Assembly (NCBI GenBank): GCA_951813515.1
Contig: OX638346.1
Span: 1,791,617-1,855,616, forward strand
Direction of reading: 5' to 3'
Origin: an uncultured Pseudomonadales bacterium
Lineage (GTDB): Bacteria; Pseudomonadota; Gammaproteobacteria; Pseudomonadales; Azotimanducaceae
DNA length: 64,000 nt
In this document: positions 1-8,802 of the stretch, one piece after another
How positions within the stretch are numbered: the first letter of the stretch is position 1
Layout: each line of letters starts with the position of its first letter
Notes under the pieces: model-generated
The model's input: only the letters and a program-made list of their open reading frames with translations
Database searches by the model: none
Told to the model about the DNA's origin: nothing
Position numbers and translations under genes: made by a program

Positions 1-2461
1 CAGGCGCAGAAGTTCCCGTGCTACAGGCTGCCTCTTCCGAGCTCTCGTGGTCCGTGGCGTGGGCAAAGCGCGCGAACTCGTCGCATGTGACCTCGAACTT
101 CGAGAGTGCCAGAGGTCGTGCCAACGTGACGTCGTGCACAGGCAATTCGTTCGAACGACAGTCAACGCGGGATACGCATCCCATGCGAAAGGTCCCGGCG
201 GCAATGGCGACCATGGTTGGTCCGGTACCACCTGAAACGAGCGGATCGGCAAACTCTGCAATCCCCGTGCGCAACGTTAGAGCATGATCCGTGGGGACGG
301 CGTGGTGGTTCACCGCTCCTTCCCACGTTGCGTACCCTGGCAACACCGCTCGGACGCTATAGCTTCCAGGTGTCAGCAGAACGCCGGGACTATAACTCTG
401 TTCGCTCAGCGGAAGACTCACGAAAGCGCCAGCCGGTTTGGTCGTCACGGTAAATGGTTGCGGGTTGCGGGTCAGCGATACCGGTGACGTGGTAGGCCCG
501 GCGACTTCGATGGTGCGCGTTTCCGGCACGTAGCCGTCTCGGGTCACCCGGACTCTATGCTGCCCGTGGGGTATCCGCATTCCGGCTTCGTACGCCAACT
601 CGAGATCCGGTAGCGTTGCCTCGGCATCTTCCGGCGTGAGCTCCAACTTCAGGGTGCTGTAGACGATGCTGTCTTCAAGCGTGAGTTCGAGTGTCCGGAC
701 GCCGTTCCTGGGTATGTTGGCGCTCACCGTCATGGGACGGTGCCCCTCCACTCCGACGGTCAGTTCCACCGGTCCGGCGGGCAGGCCGTGTAGTGTCGTC
801 GGCGTGCGTTCGGCCAAGCGTTCGCCGTCATGCTCGATCCATGCGCGTGACGGCTCCGTCAGGACGGTCAGAGTGCCGGTGGCGCGTGCAAGCGTGCGCG
901 TCATGCGGGTTGCCTTCCCATCCGAATCTGCCGGGTTCGGTACCGTGATGATCTCTGACAGCGTTTCGTGGAGACCGTGGCGCAATGTAATGTCATACGA
1001 ACCCGCAACCAGTTCCGGGATTTCCAACGGAGTTCGACCGACTACCTCGCCGGCGATCAGAACCTCTGCGCCTGGTGGCGTTGTCTCAACCACCAGCGTA
1101 GAGAGAACCGGCGGCGCCTGGCCCTGTTCGACGGGGTCGGCGACCGCTTGTGCAAACCCGGCCTGCTCTAGAGGACGTGACTCTTCCGTCGAAGGCGCGT
1201 CCGTTGGCGGGTCCGACGCCCTGGTCGCTTCCCCTGACGGATCTTCTTGCACTGGTCGTGATGCGGTTTGCGGTTGTTCCCTCGCCGGTTCCTGCGACGA
1301 AACCGTTGGCAGCGACTCGCCGGGCGGTGGCGGGGTAGGGGACGGGTTGCCTTCGCTGCCCGACGACCGAAGGATGCCGGTATCCACCCAGGTGAGGATT
1401 GCGATCAGCGCCGTTGCCGCGATCGCGGGAACACCCCATCGCCGTGGAGCTTCAGGGGTTGCCGCCACTTGCGCGGTGGGGGGCCGCGGACGAGCATGCG
1501 CGTCGGGTCGGTGCATGGCCTGCGGGGCGAACATTTGGCCGCGTGCGGCCTGCCGGATGGCTCGAGGGGATTGGTCGGCGGAAACATCGAAAAGCCGGCG
1601 CCACGTGACGACGTTCTGCGGCCGCTCGTGCGCGCGAATGGCGAGGGCCGCGTCGATAGCCGCCAAAGCGCTTGCGCCGTAGGGTCTTCGAGCCGCTTCG
1701 GACACGGGAATCATTTCGTCGGCCACCGCCCGTTCGGTGGCTTCCGGCGGCGCCAGTCCAGTCGCGCACCGGTACATGACCGCACCCAGACCATAGATGT
1801 CTGTCCATGCTCCCAGGTGACCGATTTGCGAGTACTGTTCCAACGCCGCATAGCCCGGTCGCAGAACGAACGACGAGCCGCGCGAACGGGCACCGAACAC
1901 CTTGCGCGCGCCGGCGACCTGCCGTTGCTCCGGGAACCCGAGGAGCACCGGGGAGCCGTCCTCCCTGACGACGATCTTGTCCGGTCCGATGTCCCGATGC
2001 AGGAAGTTGCTCCCGTGCAAGACCTCGAGTGCTTCGAGGATGGGGAACAGGAAACCCTTGCACTCGTCCTCGGACAACGTCGTTCTTTGTTCCAGCAGTT
2101 CCGAGAGGATCTCTCCCTGGATGTGGTCTCTGACGATGTATCCCGTGCCGTTCGCTCTCACGCAGCGTTGCATCTGGACGAGGTTCGGGTGGACGATGCG
2201 CGTCAAGGCCTCGCCTTCCTCGAGGAATCGATTCAGTTCAGCGTCGAAGTCCGCCCTGTGTGCGGGTGATCTGGGAGCGATGCCTGATTCGGTGCGCGCA
2301 GCGAGATGGTCGGGCAAGTACTCCTTGATGACCACGGACCGATCGCGTTGGTGGTCGAACCCGACGTACTTGATGCCGAGCGCGCCCGTTCCGAGAACCT
2401 CGCGGATTTCGTATTCCTCCAGGCGATAGCCGCCGGGAAGTGCGAAATGGTCGTCGGCCAA
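1..2461 (-). CDS. Membrane pseudokinase with PEGA repeats and FGE-type C-terminus (partial)
   Basis: The gene runs off the left edge; about 820 residues are visible. I chose a TTG start because AAGGAG (2468-2473) lies 6 nt upstream. An N-terminal Ser/Thr kinase fold (about 8-280) has a glycine-rich loop GTGALG and the lysine in VIKEYLP. The catalytic loop reads HRDIGPDK, so Lys162 sits where the metal-binding Asn is expected, and DFG is replaced by Gly-Phe-Pro at 175-177. This predicts a pseudokinase. A single membrane segment lies near 345-362, followed by a Pro/Thr/Glu-rich linker and about four PEGA-like repeats (about 450-740). From about 745 a formylglycine-generating-enzyme/sulfatase-modifying fold begins (AGTFRMGC) and is cut by the edge. 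It is divergent from the Roadblock gene next to the Tad locus, which suggests a cell-surface or signalling role; the actual function is unknown. Confidence 0.8.
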   Translation of the reverse strand, partial: MADDHFALPGGYRLEEYEIREVLGTGALGIKYVGFDHQRDRSVVIKEYLPDHLAARTESGIAPRSPAHRADFDAELNRFLEEGEALTRIVHPNLVQMQRCVRANGTGYIVRDHIQGEILSELLEQRTTLSEDECKGFLFPILEALEVLHGSNFLHRDIGPDKIVVREDGSPVLLGFPEQRQVAGARKVFGARSRGSSFVLRPGYAALEQYSQIGHLGAWTDIYGLGAVMYRCATGLAPPEATERAVADEMIPVSEAARRPYGASALAAIDAALAIRAHERPQNVVTWRRLFDVSADQSPRAIRQAARGQMFAPQAMHRPDAHARPRPPTAQVAATPEAPRRWGVPAIAATALIAILTWVDTGILRSSGSEGNPSPTPPPPGESLPTVSSQEPAREQPQTASRPVQEDPSGEATRASDPPTDAPSTEESRPLEQAGFAQAVADPVEQGQAPPVLSTLVVETTPPGAEVLIAGEVVGRTPLEIPELVAGSYDITLRHGLHETLSEIITVPNPADSDGKATRMTRTLARATGTLTVLTEPSRAWIEHDGERLAERTPTTLHGLPAGPVELTVGVEGHRPMTVSANIPRNGVRTLELTLEDSIVYSTLKLELTPEDAEATLPDLELAYEAGMRIPHGQHRVRVTRDGYVPETRTIEVAGPTTSPVSLTRNPQPFTVTTKPAGAFVSLPLSEQSYSPGVLLTPGSYSVRAVLPGYATWEGAVNHHAVPTDHALTLRTGIAEFADPLVSGGTGPTMVAIAAGTFRMGCVSRVDCRSNELPVHDVTLARPLALSKFEVTCDEFARFAHATDHESSEEAACSTGTSAP

Positions 2462-2941
2462 CGTGTACTCCTTGAATCACGCTCCCGAGATGTTTGACGC
2501 GTTCCCGGAAGGGTCAGGCAGTTCCAATCAGGTAACCGTCACGTGATCTACCCTCGAGGTCCCACCAATACGGCAGGGTGCGCAATGATAATTTATTGTG
2601 GTTTCTATCGGGAGATGGGCAGAGAATGCATTTCTTTCGCTGGCGTCGCGAGGTGTTCGGGACGTCAGCACTGTTCGCACCCTGGACCGTCGCCTGCATG
2701 AACTCACTGGCCGTCTTCGGGTCTATTCGGGTGATGACAACACTGCGTTCTGCCAGCGATTTGGCGGGGGAGGTCGTATGTTGGTGCGTCCGTGCTCGGT
2801 GAGATTTGTTCGAATATCGGTGTCCTTTCAAGCGGATGGGGCATGGGAAGCGCAGGTTGACACACGCAATTCAAATGAGGCATCGTCAAGAAGCGTGCCG
2901 AACGTTAGCCGGATGAACGGCCCGGCAGGAGGTGAGGGCAG
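2462..2941. other. 480-bp divergent intergenic region
   Basis: This spacer separates the minus-strand pseudokinase gene from the plus-strand Roadblock gene. Short open frames on both strands lack family resemblance and good ribosome sites, so I call no gene. A locally AT-rich stretch around 2575-2640 is the likeliest place for divergent promoters. No repeat is obvious. Confidence 0.4.
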
Positions 2942-3466
2942 GTGAGGCTGCAACAGCTATGCGACGTAATCGTCGCTGACGTGGACGGCGCGCTGGCGTG
3001 CGCCCTCGTTGATCTCGAAACGGGGCTCCCGCTAGCGTCAAGGGTCGCTCCCGGAGGACTGCTGAATTCCGCTTCCATCGAGGCCATCTCGGCTGCGGGC
3101 GCTGACTACTTCAGGGGAAAGGCCGTGCGCCGCCTGGCGGGGGCCATGTCGACCGAACCCGAATCGAACTTTGTCTGGGAAATACAGACCACGACAGAGG
3201 ACACTTATCACTTCATGTCGGTGGTGCCGGGACGGCAGAACACGCTCATGGTGCTGATTACCGACAAGACCGCCAATTTGGGCCTGGGGTGGATTTCCAT
3301 GCGTGAAGCGCTGGCTCGCATCCGTGAGGATCAGGACATGACCGAGTCCGACGGGCAACTGGGTGTGCTCCCGCCGAGACCCGAAGCGCCAGCCAACGTG
3401 CAGGACGCGGAAATGTTCAACACGTCTTGGCGCGGAGGGCGCGGCTATCGGCGGTCTCCCCGCTAG
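2942..3466 (+). CDS. Roadblock/LC7-like domain protein
   Basis: A 174-residue protein starting at GTG, with AGGAGG at 2927-2932 nine nt upstream. Residues 1-125 align clearly with the Roadblock-like protein at 26879-27757: both have a DVDGAL..(A/C)(A/V)L.DLETGLPLA segment, then FRGK, then Y.FMS.VPG, then a Leu/Val-rich strand with LGLG or LGMG. Roadblock/LC7 proteins are small alpha/beta dimers that usually modulate small GTPases or act with motility and polarity systems. The C-terminal 45 residues are Pro/Arg-rich and probably disordered. It converges on tadC and is divergent from the pseudokinase gene, so a regulatory role for the pilus is plausible but inferred. Confidence 0.7.
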   Translation: MRLQQLCDVIVADVDGALACALVDLETGLPLASRVAPGGLLNSASIEAISAAGADYFRGKAVRRLAGAMSTEPESNFVWEIQTTTEDTYHFMSVVPGRQNTLMVLITDKTANLGLGWISMREALARIREDQDMTESDGQLGVLPPRPEAPANVQDAEMFNTSWRGGRGYRRSPR

Positions 3467-3515
3467 CCATGAAATCCAGAGTCGGCTTCCCCTGCGCCGG
3501 CTGCGGGACACGGCA

Positions 3516-4466
3516 CTAGCCGCCGACTGCGCTCAACCCTTCGATTAGCGAAACGAAGGCTGGGCCGCCCACAATCACCAGCAGACCGGGCAGCAGGAAA
3601 ACCATCGAGGGGATGATCAACAACGTCGGCAGGCGCGCCATCTTCGCCTGCATGTCGGTGATCATCTCGACCCGCACCGAACTGGAAAGCCGGCGCAGGG
3701 CATCCGCCGCAGGCGTGCCCTGGCGTTCGCTTTGCGCGACGGTCGTGGTCAGGTCCTTCAGGGATTGAAGGTCGAGACGTTGCGCAACTCGGCCAAGCGC
3801 TTCTTCACGATTCAATCCGTGAATGCGCATGTCGAGACTTGCCTGGCCCAACTCGTCGGCCAGCTCGGGCCGGAACGCCCTGAGATCGTTGATCGTGCGC
3901 CGTAGCGCGCGCTCGAACGTGAGTCCCGCTTCGAGGCAGACAATCAACAGGTCCATTGCATCGGGCAGTGCAATCTGGATCTTCCATACGCGACGGGCTG
4001 CCAGGCGCGTCACCATCAGTTCCGGCACGAGGTTGAATGCAACACCGACAAGCAGCCCGCCCAACAGGCCGGTGCCCCAGCCGATCACGCCGGGATACAG
4101 CGTGGACGCAGCGAGTCCGCCTCCTACCAGGCCCACCAGCAGACAGGCGACTTTCATGCCGATCACGAAGGTCACGGCATTGGACGAACGAAAACCCGAG
4201 CGTTGCAGCCCCACAGCGATTTTCTGCTGGTCTTCTTCGCCAAGTGGCATGAATGTTCCCATGAGGCCGAATACGCGCTCCAGCCCGGTCCGCACGCCGG
4301 TCATCCCCTCGGCGATTCGACTCTGCACGCGGGACTCACGATTGCCGCCGGTCGCGAGTTGCATCCGTCGCGCCACGCGCCGTCGACTGAGCGTCGTACT
4401 TAACACCATCAGTGATGATCCGGTGGTGATTGCCACCAGAATGATGAATATGGTCTGCACGGTCAT
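3516..4466 (-). CDS. tadC: TadC-type pilus assembly inner-membrane protein
   Basis: The type II secretion F-like domain protein of the Tad pilus, about 316 residues, with an N-terminal membrane segment and three later hydrophobic segments. The central cytoplasmic part contains LPDAMDLLIVCLEAGLTFE, the hallmark of T2SSF/TadC proteins, and the C-terminus carries PSMVFLLPGLLVIVGGP. I start at ATG 4466 because it overlaps the tadB stop in an ATGA arrangement; the longer frame to 4493 only adds nine residues overlapping tadB. TadC partners TadB as the inner-membrane platform driven by TadA. It is the last gene of the tadA-B-C run. Confidence 0.9.
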   Translation of the reverse strand: MTVQTIFIILVAITTGSSLMVLSTTLSRRRVARRMQLATGGNRESRVQSRIAEGMTGVRTGLERVFGLMGTFMPLGEEDQQKIAVGLQRSGFRSSNAVTFVIGMKVACLLVGLVGGGLAASTLYPGVIGWGTGLLGGLLVGVAFNLVPELMVTRLAARRVWKIQIALPDAMDLLIVCLEAGLTFERALRRTINDLRAFRPELADELGQASLDMRIHGLNREEALGRVAQRLDLQSLKDLTTTVAQSERQGTPAADALRRLSSSVRVEMITDMQAKMARLPTLLIIPSMVFLLPGLLVIVGGPAFVSLIEGLSAVGG

Positions 4467-5404
4467 CGCTGGGCACCGCGAATCATGAGCCACGATACGA
4501 ACAGGCCGGCGACAATCAGTCCCACCCCGATACCCAGAAGATGGCGTGCGTCGCCCAGGAGGGTATCCACCATCTCGGGTTGCAGAAATGCCTGTATGGT
4601 CACGCCGAGGAGCGGTACGCAGGCCAGCACGACCAGCGTCACCTTGGATTCTGCGGTGGCGGCCTTGAGTCGCATATTCGAATCGAGCCGCTCCCTCAGC
4701 ATGTCGCCCAGGTTGCCGACGGCTTCCGAGAGGCTGCCCCCCGTGCCGGACTGTGCGGAGATGATTGCGGAAAGCATTGCCAGTTCACCCATGCGTATGC
4801 GGTGTGCTTCCCGCGCCATTGCCTGTTCGAGAGGAACGCCGAAATCGGTTTCGCGCAGTATGGCCCTGAGAGAGGGGGCGAGTGGTTCTTCAGCAGTCTG
4901 CGTGACGGATCGCAAGGCACGGAGACTGGAGGTGCCGAAGCGCACCAGGCGCTGAAAATCCTCCACGGCGGTGACGAGTCGATTGCAGAAAGCGTCCCGC
5001 TTGCGGGTCTCGACGACGTTGCCCGCGTTCCAGCCGAAAGTTACTGCGGCCGCAAGGGACAGGAAGGTAGCGAAGATGGTCGGCACACCGACAAAGATCA
5101 TCGCAGGAATGAGTACGGCCCATAGGAGGAGGGTGGTGCCGAATACGATCATTCCTGTACGCATGCCGCCAGACAACGGGAACAGGGCATCCAGGCGTTC
5201 CACGATGTAATTGTCGTTCTCGGTACGTGTTTCGGGCGCCACTTCGGTGACGGGCGCCGTTCCCTCAGCGTCGAGGAGATCGGCGATGGGTCTCATCCGG
5301 CGTCGTATCCGCAGCTTCGCCCGCATGGCGTCGTTGACCATCAGGACCGTCATGCCGACAAGCAGGGCGATAGTGCCGCCCGCAATGGTAGCGAGCCAAC
5401 TCAT
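4463..5404 (-). CDS. tadB: TadB-type pilus assembly inner-membrane protein
   Basis: A 313-residue T2SSF-domain membrane protein. An N-terminal hydrophobic helix (about 5-24) and a pair of helices around 90-130 precede the cytoplasmic domain, which contains the typical FGVPLEQAM and SAQSGTGGSLSEAVGNL motifs. Two helices lie near the C-terminus. Its ATG directly abuts the tadA stop and its TGA overlaps the tadC ATG, indicating translational coupling. With TadC it forms the membrane platform for Flp pilus polymerisation. Confidence 0.92.
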   Translation of the reverse strand: MSWLATIAGGTIALLVGMTVLMVNDAMRAKLRIRRRMRPIADLLDAEGTAPVTEVAPETRTENDNYIVERLDALFPLSGGMRTGMIVFGTTLLLWAVLIPAMIFVGVPTIFATFLSLAAAVTFGWNAGNVVETRKRDAFCNRLVTAVEDFQRLVRFGTSSLRALRSVTQTAEEPLAPSLRAILRETDFGVPLEQAMAREAHRIRMGELAMLSAIISAQSGTGGSLSEAVGNLGDMLRERLDSNMRLKAATAESKVTLVVLACVPLLGVTIQAFLQPEMVDTLLGDARHLLGIGVGLIVAGLFVSWLMIRGAQR

Positions 5405-6757
5405 CTAGTTGATCGCGAATCCCTGGCGGGCGGAGGACATGCTTGTGGTCAGCAGGTCGGCGTAACCGGCGTCTTCGACCCGCGCTGCGAAGGACGGACG
5501 GGTTCCGCTGCAGGCGAACCGGTCCGTACCCGGATCATAGGCCCAGATGTCCTCGAGCACGGCCACTTCGCCTTCAAGACCTATCACGTCGGTGATGGCG
5601 ACGACCCTGCGTTTGCCGTCGCTGAAGCGCGATGCGTGAACGACGATGTCGACAGCGGAGATCACCTGGTTTCTTATCGCGGACAGCGGCATGTCGCCGG
5701 CGCCCATCATGACAAGGTATTCGAGACGGCTGATGGCATCGCGTGGACTGTTCGCGTGGACGGTCACCATGGATCCCGGGTGCCCGGTGTTCATTGCCTG
5801 CATGGCCTCCAGTGCTTCGGCGCCACGCACCTCGCCGACAACGATGCGATCGGGGCGCATCCTGAGCGCGTTCTTCAACAAATCCCGCATCGTCACTTCG
5901 CCGGTGCCTTCGGAAGAAGGCGCGCGCGACTCCAGGCGGACGATATGGGGCTGCTGCATTTTCAGTTCGGCAGCGTCCTCCAGGGTGACGACGCGTTCCT
6001 CTTCTCCGATCATCCCGGACAGCGCGTTCAGGATGGTGGTTTTGCCGGCGCCGGTACCGCCGGATACGACGACGTTGAGCTTCGCACGGGCAGCCACCTC
6101 CAGCATGGTGACCATGCCGGGATGCATGGCGCCGCCACGGGCCAGTTCCTGGAGGGAGAACCCCCCCTGGCGGAATCGGCGGATGGATATGGCGGCCCCG
6201 TCGATCGCCAGGGGCGGCACGATGATGTTGACCCTGGATCCGTCTTCCAGTCGCGCATCGCACATCGGGTTGAGTTCGTCGACCCGGCGGCCGACGCCTT
6301 CGGCGATACGTTGCGCCAGGCGGGTAAGGTGATCGAAGTCGCGGAAGCGCACGTCCACCTGGCTCAGCACCCCGCCTTTCTCCACGTAGACCGAGTGCAG
6401 GCCGTTGACCAGTATGTCGCTGATGTCGGGATCCCGCAGCAGCGGCCCCAGCGGCCCCAATCCACGCATCTCGTCGACTATTCGCCGGGCGAGAGCCTGG
6501 TGAACCCCGCCGATGGAGGGTGCATCGGCCGCGGTCTCCAGTTGGCGCAGCAGCTGTAGCACCAGGTCGATCAGTTCCTCGCTGTCGAAGGACGCTGCAG
6601 TTCCTGCGTCGAGGCTTTCGAGGACGCGCTGGTGGTAGAAAGGAACGATCAATTCAAACCGGTCCTGCTCGGCTACCTCGGGCACGGCCTGGGTGTCGCG
6701 CCCCCATTGTTGCCGGTTCTGCGACAACGCGCGTCTGCGCTGGATGGACCGGGGCAT
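5405..6757 (-). CDS. tadA: TadA/CpaF secretion ATPase
   Basis: The 450-residue cytoplasmic hexameric ATPase powering Flp pilus assembly. Visible features are a Walker A motif GGTGAGKT at about 232-239, an Asp box (VVTLEDAAEL), a Walker B-like region around RIVVGEVRG, and the His-box segment MNTGHPGSMVTVHANSP. The N-terminal domain carries the CpaF-typical GLGPLGPLLRDPDISDILVNG. It is the first gene of the tadA-tadB-tadC block. About 220 bp with no recognisable gene separate it from the upstream broken TadG-like sequence. Confidence 0.95.
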   Translation of the reverse strand: MPRSIQRRRALSQNRQQWGRDTQAVPEVAEQDRFELIVPFYHQRVLESLDAGTAASFDSEELIDLVLQLLRQLETAADAPSIGGVHQALARRIVDEMRGLGPLGPLLRDPDISDILVNGLHSVYVEKGGVLSQVDVRFRDFDHLTRLAQRIAEGVGRRVDELNPMCDARLEDGSRVNIIVPPLAIDGAAISIRRFRQGGFSLQELARGGAMHPGMVTMLEVAARAKLNVVVSGGTGAGKTTILNALSGMIGEEERVVTLEDAAELKMQQPHIVRLESRAPSSEGTGEVTMRDLLKNALRMRPDRIVVGEVRGAEALEAMQAMNTGHPGSMVTVHANSPRDAISRLEYLVMMGAGDMPLSAIRNQVISAVDIVVHASRFSDGKRRVVAITDVIGLEGEVAVLEDIWAYDPGTDRFACSGTRPSFAARVEDAGYADLLTTSMSSARQGFAIN

Positions 6758-6978
6758 GCTAGGCGCTCCCTCGACGTGCCATGGCCTTGAGATGGACGCA
6801 TGGAGAAACTCCGACCAATCCCGAAAAGGTTGTCTGTGCCAGGATCAACATGCCAACTTCAAGTCATCTTGCAAACGGCGCCGCACTTCGCATGCGCGTA
6901 TTCCGTGTAGATTGACAGATGGCCTGTTTTTCGGCAACTACGGACAACGAAAGTGGGCGAAGTCCGGGAGTTGTCGCT

Positions 6979-7359
6979 CTACGGGCCAATGAACCTCAAG
7001 GAACGCTTGATGTCCATGATGTCTTCTATAGCGTCCTTCAGCTCTGCGGCACTGGGGGTGACATGTACCTCGTCCGTCACCGGGTTGCCGCCGTAGCCCC
7101 GGTCCACGCACTCTTCCATCAGCGCGATTGCGGCTTTCTGATGTCAGGTCTCCCTGCATGAAGTGGGTGGCCGCAGAATGCCGGCACGCAGCGCACCGTC
7201 AATCTCCTCCCTCTGTGCTTCGCGCCAGCCATAGTTGGTGACCATGCCGCCGCCGGCGGTCGCCAATACGAGCATCGCCAGGCTGCCGCCGATGAGCATC
7301 GCGCCGCCCTTGCGGCACGTGACAAAGGCCACGGCCGACCACCGGAGCGCTCGATCCAT
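6979..7359 (-). pseudogene. Disrupted TadG-like N-terminal fragment
   Basis: The N-terminal part reads like the membrane anchor of TadG-type pseudopilins: a positively charged start, then GGAMLIGGSLAMLVLATAGGG and NYGWREAQREEIDGALRAG. After about 58 residues the frame degrades and meets TGA at 7144-7146. The same frame then continues as convincing coding sequence (KAAIALMEECVDRGYGG onward) to TAG at 6979. Between the two, a neighbouring frame reads AATHFMQGDLTSE, so two compensating frameshifts would restore one protein. Even repaired, it would be only about 125 residues, far shorter than normal TadG. It is either a decayed gene or carries sequencing errors. Confidence 0.55.
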
Positions 7360-7390
7360 GGACGACTTGTTGTGCCTTGGACCATGGTGA

Positions 7391-8113
7391 TCAGCACCAG
7401 ACGCAGTCGCTCAAATCGTCGATCGAACCCCAGGCGGAGCGCCTGTACATCACTGGGGCGACATCAAGCGTCGCAAGACCCAATTGCATGAATCGTCTGC
7501 CGATCAGTCGGGACCGCGGACCCTCTCCGAAATGCGAACAACTATCCACGACAACCCACCATTCTTGCGGCTGTATGTTGCGACTGACCCATTCGTCGAC
7601 AGTCGGCGCAATCAAGGGTCCGGCGCCGTCAGGATCCCTATCTTCGTACGTCAGGACCGTGGCATCCTGGGCGAAGAGGTCTCCCTCGTCGGGAAGGATT
7701 CGGGGAACATTCCGGCAATCCCCCGTGCCGCTGGGAAAACCATAGTCATAAAATGCCTTCGTCACCATTGGTGCGCACCACTGATTGTCGTTGATGCAGG
7801 CAGAGCCGTCGTGCCGGGTAGTGGCGCGTGTCACGACAGCGACATGCAACACGCCGGCGCTTGTTTCTCCCAGCCGCGCCGCCGCCGCTTCGATCACGTT
7901 CTCCACTGATGTCTCACTGGTCCATTCGGTACCGTTGGCGATGAGTTCGGCGATGACGAAAAGCTCGCGCGCGACGTCAGTACGGTAGGCGGTAAAGACG
8001 CGCAAGTCCCATACCGCGGCCGACAGCACGAGGATGAACGGCACGAGTATGATGAACTCGACGGCGGCCGAACCGCGTCGTGCATGTGCGGACAGGAGCA
8101 CCTCTCGCCGCAT
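7391..8113 (-). CDS. TadE/TadF-like pseudopilin
   Basis: About 240 residues from ATG 8113. The N-terminus has a charged leader followed by ARRGSAAVEFIILVPFILVL, the class III prepilin-type signature with Glu five residues after the Gly. The rest is a predicted extracytoplasmic domain with several cysteines (CINDNQWC, DCRNVP, DSCSHF, DCVWC) that could form disulfides. The gene follows the first TadE-like gene by 5 nt. TadE/TadF-like proteins are minor pseudopilins needed for Flp pilus biogenesis. The upstream extension to 8236 overlaps tadE and is rejected. Confidence 0.8.
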   Translation of the reverse strand: MRREVLLSAHARRGSAAVEFIILVPFILVLSAAVWDLRVFTAYRTDVARELFVIAELIANGTEWTSETSVENVIEAAAARLGETSAGVLHVAVVTRATTRHDGSACINDNQWCAPMVTKAFYDYGFPSGTGDCRNVPRILPDEGDLFAQDATVLTYEDRDPDGAGPLIAPTVDEWVSRNIQPQEWWVVVDSCSHFGEGPRSRLIGRRFMQLGLATLDVAPVMYRRSAWGSIDDLSDCVWC

Positions 8114-8118
8114 GGTTC

Positions 8119-8715
8119 CTAAAACGTTCGGCTGTTTCTGCCCCAGCTCTCGTGTTGCCGGTACGTCGCGCCCCAGAGCGCCCGGATTGGGCCGAACCAG
8201 GGTTGGACGGCAAACTGTGAGCGCAGCCGGAGCCAACTGCCGTCGCCACCGCAGGATCCGGTCGTCACATCGGTCCAGTCGACGCCGGCTTCGGGATCGT
8301 CGTCCCAGCTGATGGCGATGCCTATCTCGTCACTCAAGGTGACTGCGGGCCACGTATCGCTATAGCTGAAAATAATGTCCACGGTATCGTTGCCATTGCG
8401 GTCGAACAGCCAACGTGCGCCGACGTTTCGGTCAAACATTCTCTGTATCGTCTCTTCGCACTCGACGTCGCCGTCGGGCAACCCGGAGATTGCCTGGGCG
8501 CTCTCATGGGTTACCTCTGCAAGCGTCTGATCGATCATGGAGAGGCGGAACAACTCCCCCGCGAGGCCGAACAGCGAAAGAGAGGCGAGAAAGACGAGAG
8601 CAAATTCCACCGCCATGGCGCCCTGGATGGATTGAGCGCCCCTGGGGAGCGGCGACGACCTGCGGTGGGGCACCGACAAGCGGCTGCGAATCGAGTTCGG
8701 CTGACCAGTTCGCAT
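8119..8715 (-). CDS. TadE-like pseudopilin
   Basis: About 198 residues from ATG 8715. After an Arg-rich leader comes the pseudopilin signature GAMAVEFALVFLASLSLFG, then a helix and an extracytoplasmic domain with CGGDGSW and a second conserved-looking cysteine near position 100. It pairs with the downstream TadE/F-like gene (5-nt gap). A TTG at 8754 is an alternative start, but an AT-rich promoter-like stretch (TATATT) overlaps it, so I prefer 8715. It is transcribed divergently from the SPOR-domain gene. Confidence 0.8.
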   Translation of the reverse strand: MRTGQPNSIRSRLSVPHRRSSPLPRGAQSIQGAMAVEFALVFLASLSLFGLAGELFRLSMIDQTLAEVTHESAQAISGLPDGDVECEETIQRMFDRNVGARWLFDRNGNDTVDIIFSYSDTWPAVTLSDEIGIAISWDDDPEAGVDWTDVTTGSCGGDGSWLRLRSQFAVQPWFGPIRALWGATYRQHESWGRNSRTF

Positions 8716-8802
8716 AGGCCTAATGGTGCGGTCGGTGGGTAGGGAAGATTTCAAATATACTACAGTGGATTCTGCCCTCGCGAACAGGGAACTGAAAAGG
8801 TA

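Noticed and set aside
3480..3528. Inverted AGTCGGC/GCCGACT between the convergent Roadblock and tadC genes as a terminator
   Set aside because: The 35-nt loop and lack of a T-run make it weak, and one arm lies inside tadC.
7144..7146. TGA in the TadG-like fragment as a possible selenocysteine codon
   Set aside because: No cysteine is expected there, the flanking frame is degraded, and no SECIS-like hairpin follows.
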